64,000 bases of DNA from Sipunculus nudus. Lineage: Eukaryota > Annelida > Sipuncula > Golfingiida > Sipunculidae. The notes under the pieces were generated by a model that was not told the DNA's origin, searched no databases, and was given only the letters and a program-made list of their open reading frames with translations. The position numbers and the translations under genes are program-made. The DNA lies in NCBI GenBank assembly GCA_026874595.1, contig CM049307.1, forward strand, positions 39,286,862-39,350,861, in the 5' to 3' direction. Positions 43,601-52,600 of this stretch are shown piece after piece; the stretch's first letter is position 1; each line of letters begins with the position of its first letter.

Positions 43601-46600
43601 TGTTTAAGTGCCATTACAAAGAGGGTATAGGGGCCACTGATTCAACCCATTGTTGCATTTAATGTGAACTTGATATAATAAAACCAGTGTATTTTTTTGG
43701 AAAGAAGTACAACAATCCATTCCACAAACCCTGTCGAACTATTTTTTTCGTACATTTTTTGGTGAGTCAAAGAACACCATAACTTTTTGCCCCTTGTACA
43801 GAAAGATGAAAATGCATAATTAACTAGATCATGGAAATAACAGCCTACCTTACGCCTCTTTCCTGTAAACAATTAATTTCAAACCATTTTATGAGTAACT
43901 AGTCTATTCTGTAGCTACATCTTGCCACTAATCTATGAAATGGATATGGCAGGGAACAGTGATGAGGTCATAACAGACGTGATGTACAAAAGAGGCACCC
44001 ATATTCACAGGAACAATGATAAAGAGCTGCTAAACCCTGTTCACAGAAAGACTTATATTTCCTCATGCGTGCACTTCACTGTTATGTCACATTATTTCAT
44101 ATCAATATTCAAGATTATAAATGCATGCCATGAACCACAGATATATATTGTTACGGAACCTAATATAAACAGATCATGTATGCATGATGAACACAAATTC
44201 TGTAACGGAGATAAAAAAAAATCAGATTCTGTAACACTAGGCAGCGTGAAATGTCTAGGGGAATGAATAAAGAAGTCAGTGGTATTTTGTTAACAAATAA
44301 CTATAATTTATTCTTAAAACAACCCTAACATTACAATACACTAAATCAATACAATTATACAGTAAAACAGCGGTATAACAACAAATAAATACAATCACAT
44401 AGAAAATAATGTGCACAGTACCTGGATACCAACACCGTCAACACAATATGTTCCCTAAATGTATATTCTCGGAGAATGACAGTCCAGTGGAAATTTCTTG
44501 CAACAACCAAGAAAGTAAACTGAAGTCAAAATGCATTAAATGCAGGAGAAAGTCTTTGAAAATCTATAATTGCCGCATTCGTCGGATAAGGTCCTGACAC
44601 ACGCTTCTGAGTCCGCTGGAATCTGCTCTGCTGTTCTCTCCCTGGCTCTAAAAACAGCCCCTTTATATACCTTAAAACCCGAAGCCGAGAATTTTCCACT
44701 ACTCGAACAGTCTATAAGGACCCTACTCAACAGTAAACACACGTTTCAGGAATTCTCTAGAAAACATCACCTTGCCTCTTCACACCATGGTGTACCGTGA
44801 TCTCGCCCCAAGCCTGCATAACAACAAGAGTTCAACCAGTATGGATTAAACATAGAATGTAATACGCGGCCAGAAACGAGTGCCACAACAGGATTTACAC
44901 CCGTGTCACATAATAAAAAGAGCACCTGTAACACCCCCCCCCCCCCCTCCTGTAAGAAAAAAGAAAGTTTTCATGGAAAAACTTTTTTGCGATCACAATC
45001 ACTAAAATTTTACAACATCTCAAAAATCATCTTATTTACAACATTACATAAACATCTTGTTCACAACATTTCATAAACATCTCGATAAGCAATCAGCAAG
45101 TACATTGTCTTTCCCTTTAATGTGTATGATATCAAGATTGTAATCCTGTAAGAACAAACTCAATCTCAACAATCTTTGATTTTTACACTTCAACTTGTTC
45201 ATGAACGTGAGGGGATTGTGATCACTGAAGACAATGATAGGCCTGACTGATGAGGTAACATAAACTACAAAATGTTGCAATGCCAAAATCAAAGCCAAAC
45301 ATTCTTTTACAATAGTGGAGTAGTTTTTCTGGTTTGCGTTAAACTTTCTTGAGAATTAACAAATTGGATGATCTATGCCATCATTGCCTTCTTGTAACAA
45401 CACAGCACCAGCAGCAGTATCACTAGCATCTACAGCTAACTTAAAAGGTACAGAAAAGTCTGGAGCTGCTAAAACTGGTGAACTTTGCAGAATTGCTTTC
45501 AAATTCTGAAATGCACTTTCACACTGAACATTCCATACAAACTTTTGTTTCTTCTTTAACAAATTAGTCAAAGGTTCAGCTACAGCAGCAAAATTTGGAC
45601 AAAACTTCCTGTAGTATCCAACCATACCAAGAAAACACATTATTTGCTTTTTGTTTTCTGGTCTAGGAAATGCAGAAATAGCACTTATCTTAGCATCAAC
45701 AGGTTTTACCTGACCCTGCCCTACGATATGACCCAAAAATGTTACTTGTGCATGACAAAACTCAGATTTCACTAAGTTGACGGTCAGACGTGCTTAACTG
45801 AGTCTTTTGAAGAGGTTGCGAAGAATTTGCAGATGTTTCTCCCAGGTGTCGCTGTACACGATGAGGTCATCAATATATGCATCGCAGCCCTGAATGTCCT
45901 TGACAACCATATGGATGAGGCGCTGGAACATGGCTGGCGAATTCTTCATGCCAAACGGCATAACTTTATACTGGTACAATCCTTGCGGCGTCACAAATGC
46001 GGACACTTCTTTCGCTTGTTCTGTCAGCGGAACTTGCCAGAATCCTTTTAGCAAGTCAAACTTGGAAACATACCTGGAGCTACCAACTCTATCAATACAA
46101 TCATCGATCCTCAGAATCGGGAACGTGTCAGTCTTGGTGACAGAGTTCAGTTTTTGATAATCTGTGCACTTACGGTAACTTCCATCAGGTTTTGGCACAA
46201 GAATACATGGGGAACTCCAGTTACTGTTACTAGGTTCAATAAAATCATAGTCCAGCAAATATTGAATCTCATCCTGTAGAACTTTTGCTTTTCTGGATTC
46301 AGTCTATATGGATGTTGCTTGACTGCACTTGCCTCGCCAACATTGACGTCATGGCACAACATGTTAGTTCGTGTTGGAATGTCACTAAACAAATGTTCAT
46401 AATTCCGCAGCAGGTTTTTGAGGTCTTGTTGTTGTTGTGCGGTAAGGTGTGACAGTTTGGCATCCAGGTTTTTAAGCACGTCTGAGTTTTTATTGGTACT
46501 GTACCACACTGAATGTCTACATCACACTTACAATCAGTATCTACTTTAACTGGGTCAGGGTCAGTTTTTACACAATTAACAGCAGTAACATTTTGTACAA

Positions 46601-49600
46601 CATCTGATGTGCTATTTCTGTCATAATATGGTTTCAACATGATAACATGGCACAGTTGTTTCTTCTTACATCTATCTGGTGTCAACAGTATGTAATTTAA
46701 ATCACTGACTTTCTTGTCAACAATGTAAGGACCAAAATACCTAGCTTGCAGAGGTCTGCCAGGGATGGGAAGTAAGGCAAGGACCTTTTCACCAGGCTCA
46801 AACGTCCTACTTACAGTGTGCTTGTCTTACTTTGTTTTCATTTTACTTTGTGCAGATTTTAGATTTGACTTTGCAATCTCACAAGTATTGTGTAGTTTAG
46901 TGCGAAAGTCTGAGACATACTGCAGGAAACTAAGAGAATCAGGTTTTTCACACAAGAGTTTTTCTTTAAGCATTTTCAATGGACCTCGAACGGAGTGTCC
47001 AAAACTAGTTCAAAGGGACTGAAACCCAAGAACTCTTGAAAGGATTCTCTAACAGCAAACAGCAATAGGTGGATTCCTTCATTCCAGTCTTTCTGTGTGT
47101 CATACCAATAAGTTCTGATCATGTTTTTTAATGTCTGGTGAAAATGCTCGAGGGCGCCCTGACTTTCAGGATGGTATGGCAAAGAGCTGTACTGTTTTAT
47201 ACCTAGCTCAAGCATAACTTGTTGGAATAAGCCAGACATAAAATTAGACCCTTGGTCATACTGGATGGATTTTGGTTATCCAAAAGTTGTAAAAAACTTG
47301 GTCAGAGCTTTGACAACACTTTTGGCATTAATTTTGCGCAATGGTATTGCCTCAGGGAACCTGGTAGATGCGCACATAATTGTCAGCAAGTATTCATGTC
47401 CAGATTTTGTTTTGGGCAGTGGTCCAACACAATCAACAATATTCCTACTGAATGGTTTCTTTAAAGCAGGAATAGGCCTAAGTGGGGCTTTAGGAGGATT
47501 CTGATTGGGCTTGCCTACCATCTGGCATGTATGGCATGATTTACAATATTGTACAACATCTTTCCGGAGGTTAGGCCAATAGAAGTGTGTACTAACTTTC
47601 TGATAAAGTTTTATTTATACCTAAATGGCCAGACAAATGAGCCTCATGTGTCATGCTTAGAACTTCACTGCGAAAGCTTTTGGGCATTACTATTTGAAGT
47701 TTGATGGCCCACTCATCATCAGCACATACATCAGGTGGTTGCCATTTACGCATAAGCACTTCATTTTTGACATAGAAACAAACTGAGTTCTGTGACAGTT
47801 CATCTTTAGAAACTGCCCTGGGAAACAAACATCAGGGTCCTTATGCTGTTCAGCGATAAGTTCTGACCTTGAGAATGCTGCATCCTATACAGGCTAGTCG
47901 TTAGACAAGTCACTAGTGACTCCCAGAGTGTTATTATCTGGACCATCATCCTCATGTGTGTTTTTCTTGGCCATAGATTAGTTACAGCACATGAAGGATA
48001 CAAACCAGGAATTTCCTGACTTTCTGGATCAGTGTCCTGATCAAGTGACGGCTTTTCTGTCACTTTTGGTACAGGCTGTACTTTATCACCTGCAACATCA
48101 TTGCCTAGTAGCAACTGAATTCCCTTAAAGGGTAAAATAGTTCTTACGCCCACAGTAATATTCCCAGAAATCAAATCTGACTTTAAATGGATACTGTGAA
48201 GCGGAACTGAAGTGTGCTTGTCTGAAAACACACCATTAAAAAGTGCATGTGCACCAGTAAAGGACCTACAAGAAAATGGCAAAGTGTTTGCTAACATGAG
48301 AGTCTGGCCTGAACCAGTGTCCCTCAAAATTCTAATAGGGGTAGAATCTGAAAAATCACTTGAAAAAGATACAAAACCATCATGTATGAATTTAATGGTT
48401 CAAATAACTCCATTTCAGAGTCAAGAGAGGAATCTACTACCTCAACCTCATCAAACAAAGAACTGACATTGAAGGTGTCAGTCATAAACTCTGTTTCAGA
48501 GTCATCTAAGGAATCTACATCCTTTTTATCATCAAAATCCTCATGGGAGTCAACAGAGGAATTTTCCTAAGCAGAAACAAACTTCTGTTTGTCATAAGAC
48601 GACCTAGCCTCATTTGAAATACTCTCGCAAAAGTCATAAAAGGACTTAGCCTTATCCAGAGAATACTCCTTGCAGTCTTGAAAGGACCTAGCCTTATTTA
48701 ATTCCTCGCAGGAATCAACTGAGGTTTTTACCCCACAAGCTATGGATTCTTCTTTGGATTTAGAAGGCACGTGGGCCTCCGTAGCATCAAATTCTTTACT
48801 AGAGTCAATAAAGGAGTTGTACCCCTTATTTACATGAAAAGAGCCTGGCTCTTGTACTATTATGGTAGAGCTCAATTCAGTGATGCTTATTAATTGTTTA
48901 CCGGTATGTTCAAGTTGTACTATTAACTTTATATGTGAAGAACCATGCTGTGGGCCAGTTTGTTTCCTAGTGTGTCACACCATGTGGTCAACCCACTGAA
49001 CAGTCACCCCCGGTACATGTTGTGTTGAGCCATAATAATTCTTCTATAAATCACTCAGTATTATACATATTAGCTTCATATTTAGAACACTGCTAGATTC
49101 CTATAACCTTAATTAACTCTGTTTTCATCCTTGAATCTTATTTAGTGGTGCTGCAATTATGATTTAAGTGGATTTTCTGTGTCTGTTGATGTTCTAAACT
49201 TTGTGATAACCTATACAGTAAGTAATGGCTATATGTTAGTTTGATACCATTTTCTACATGTATAATCTTTGGGTCACAATTCATGTGGATGTAAAGTTTC
49301 AGTTAATTTGATAAAGTAGTTTTTGTATAATGTGTCAGTAACATGAAGAAACACAGATTAACATGATTAATGGTTGTAATAGAATGTAAATATATGTATC
49401 TTGGCATGATATCCTATCAGTGTTAATGAGCAGCCCATCAGTGTCACCCTGGTAGCATCAGGGTCAAAGTATAATGATGCTGCCAGATGTCTAGACAGCA
49501 GCAGATTTGAACTGACCACTGAGCTGGACACATCAGCTGACCAGCATGCTGTATACATGTGTTTACTGAATACATCAAAGTCTCTACCACTTGAGAACTT

Positions 49601-52600
49601 ATTATTATTGTTTGTGTTTTGCTAATTTCCTGACACAAAGATCCTGCTAGCGCGACAATACTATGCTATGCATAGATTTTGAAACAAACCAGAAGGTTTG
49701 CTATTTGTTTTATTCGCAAGTTTCCAGCAGTCAGATAATAAATGACCTTCCTTCTTGCAGTAATTACAGATTTTCTTTGAAAATGACTGGTCTTTGTTGG
49801 ACTTAGACACAGTGGACTTGGACCGAGGTGTAGCAATGGACTTTGCTGAACTATCAGGACTACTAGTACTGGGTGACTGCGCTTTAAACTTCTTTTGACC
49901 TTACTGATTTACATTCTTGTTTGTGAATGACTGGTTTGATTTGCTAGTAAAGGACATTTTGTGTGTCAATTAATAATCATCAGCTAATTGAGCAGCAATG
50001 TCATTCTCATCAAGAAAAGTTTTAACATCTGCGTTAATGCAGCGCTTAAATTCTTCAAACAAAATCAACTGGCGCAAATTGTCATAATCTTTCATCACAT
50101 TTTTAGAACTACACCAGCGATCAAACAACTGCTCTTTTGTCCTTGCTAATTGACATAGGTCTGTTTTTTGTGCTTTTCCCAATTTCTGAATTTCTGGCGG
50201 TAAGCCTCTGGAACTAACTCATAACCTTTTAGGATTAACCATTTTACCAGGTCATAGTCAGCAGCAGCTTCTACTGAAAGCTCTGTATAAATTTCTCTGG
50301 CCTTGCCAGTCAATACACTTTGTAACAGCATAGTCCAATTTTCCTTAGGCCATTTTAAACTTTCAGCTACCTTCTCAAAGTGTAAGAGTATTTATCAACC
50401 TCTTTTTCTTGAAAAGGTAGGACAAGTCTAATGTGTTTAGTAACATCAAAACTGTGAGTTGGGGCAGCACTTAGACTACGTTCTAGTACTTTAAGTCTTT
50501 CTAACTCCAGCCGTTTTAACTCAATTTCTTTTTCTTTTTATAGTCTGTCTCTTTCTATTTCTTTTTCTAGTCTTTCTCTTTCTAACCTTTCATGTTCTTC
50601 CCTCTCTTCTCTCTGTTTTTCTTGTTCTAATTCATTTCTAACTTCTTTAATTCCAATTGCATAGCAAGGCTATCATTTTTTGATGTTTCAACTTCTTGTT
50701 CTAATTCATTTCTAACTTCTTTAATTCCAATTGCATAGCAAGGCTATCATTTTTTGATGTTTCAACTTCAGTCTCTTCAATTAAACCTTTGCTAATAAGA
50801 TCTTGCATGATTTTAGCAATGATATCAGGCTTTCTCAAAGCTTTTTTCACACTAAGCCCTAAGTGTTGTCCAAAACGCAACAACTGTTCTTTTGACAACT
50901 GTTCAAGCTGATCAGGGTCGGGATCGTCAACAAATGTCTCAGGTTTGAAATCTGCCATGTAAAGATGTCAAAACAATAACAAAAACCACTGAGATAAATC
51001 CTGTAAACAATGTACTGTAAACAATATGTAATCTTGTAAACAATGTATGATACAACAATGTGTCCAGGTCAAGGCCTAATAAATTTGAAAACTATTAAGC
51101 TTCCCGACGAGAGCCCCCAATTTTATGTTACCGAACCTAATTTAAACAGATCACGTATTGGTGATGAACACAAATTCTGTAACGGAGATAAAAAAAATCA
51201 GATTCTGTAACACTAGGCAGCATGAAATGTCTAGGGGAATGAATAAAGAAGTCAGTGGTTTTTTGTTAACAAATAACTATAATTTATTCTTAAAACAACC
51301 CTAACATTACAATACACTAAATCAATACAATTATACAGTAAAACAGCGGTATAACAACAAATAAATACAATCACATAGAAAATAATGTGCACAGTACCTG
51401 GATATCAACAACGTCACCACGATAAGTTCCCTAAATGTATACTCTCGGAGAATGACAGTCCAGCAGAAAGTTCTTGCAACAACCCAGAAAGTAAACTGAA
51501 GTCAAAATGCATAAAATCCAGAAGAAAGTTTTTGAAAATCTATAATTGCCGCATTCGTCGGATAAAGTCCTGACACACCCTTCTGCATCCGCTGGAATCT
51601 GCTCAGCTGTTCTCTCCCTGGTTAAAAAAACAGCCCCTTTATATACCTTCACACCCTAAGCTGAGAATTTTCCAATTCTCGAACAGTCTATAAGGACCCT
51701 ACTCAACAGTAAACATGCATTTCAGGAATTCTCTAGGAAACATCGCCGTGCCTCTACACACCATGGTGTACACATGATCTCACCCCAAGCCAGCACTACA
51801 ACAAGAGTTCAACCAGTATGGATTAAACATAGAATGTAATATGCAGCCAGACATAAGTGCCACAACAGGAGTTATGCCTGTGTCACATAATAAAAAGAGC
51901 ACCTGTAACAATATTATGAGAGATGTCAATTAGGCCGTAAAGTGAGCAGGTGGGGTACCAAAAATTATGCATTTTCCTTCTTCTGCCATTGGTGCAAGTT
52001 TTGTTAGGAAAGTTTGCCTTCTATGGAGATAATCGTGAAAAATCAGGTGGACGGGGTGGTGGAGCGGACTGTTATGAATGAATATCCTTGTTAATGTGTC
52101 AAACTCACCTAGAAGTGGCGGCAACTTTATTTTCTTCACCAAAGCTCCAGCAATATGGCCAAGGACAACAAGAAGAATTAGTGCAAAGAAATTACCACCA
52201 GGTAGTGCTGTAGGTCCTGTAATGGCCCAGAACACCCCGTACACAAAAAGTGTACAAATAGCAAGAGTCAACCAGTGGCCCACACCACCATGGGGTGGAA
52301 GCATAAATGCATAACAACATTTTTCATGGCAGCTAGGGTCTATAGGTAAAGGATTATCAACTGTCAGGCACGGTGAGCAAAACTGCCGGCAGTTTCTAGC
52401 GCAACTTGTCTTACATCTCGTGCAGCAGCCAGGCCTGCGTTGCCGAGGCACACTATGGAATTCTAAAGCAATTTCCGACATATCGTCCAATGACAGCGTT
52501 GGGAGCAGCCCTCTTTTTGATATTCTTTTCTCGTCACCTTGGTGAAACTGCTTATTCTCCTCAAAGTTTGCAAAAAGAAGATGTTCCTTAAGTTTCAAAT

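Larger units (their letters stand above)
44149..51910 (-). mobile_element. LTR retrotransposon, Gypsy-like with integrase before RT (GMR1-type order)
   Basis: Two 785-bp LTRs flank a decayed internal region. The 4-bp ATAT adjoins both outer ends (44145-44148, 51911-51914), a possible target duplication. Minus-strand order is LTR, PBS, gag, zinc knuckle, protease, integrase, GPY/F-type module, reverse transcriptase, RNase H, polypurine tract, LTR. RT and integrase sequences look Ty3/Gypsy-like, but integrase precedes RT, as in Ty1/copia and in the GMR1 group. Stop codons, frameshifts, a 74-bp duplication in gag and a 777-bp insertion make it non-autonomous. No envelope-like gene fits in the roughly 140 bp between RNase H and the 3' LTR. 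It lies in SLC9B intron 1, in the gene's orientation, about 200 bp after the intron donor. Confidence 0.9.
14025..52108 (-). other. SLC9B intron 1 (38 kb)
   Basis: Donor CTAG/GTGAGT at 52108 and acceptor TTATTTATACAG at 14025. At 38,084 bp it is about twenty times longer than any other intron of the gene and is packed with repeats listed below. Stretches inside it where I see neither gene nor clear element: 14025-15026, 16913-19566, 25012-26599, 42203-42702 and 43015-44148. Confidence 0.92.

Noticed and set aside
44953-45070. Possible envelope-like gene after RNase H
   Set aside because: Only about 120-140 bp separate RNase H from the LTR, too little for one.
47252-47504. Plus-strand frames opposite the integrase
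   Set aside because: They are antisense shadows of the integrase coding sequence.
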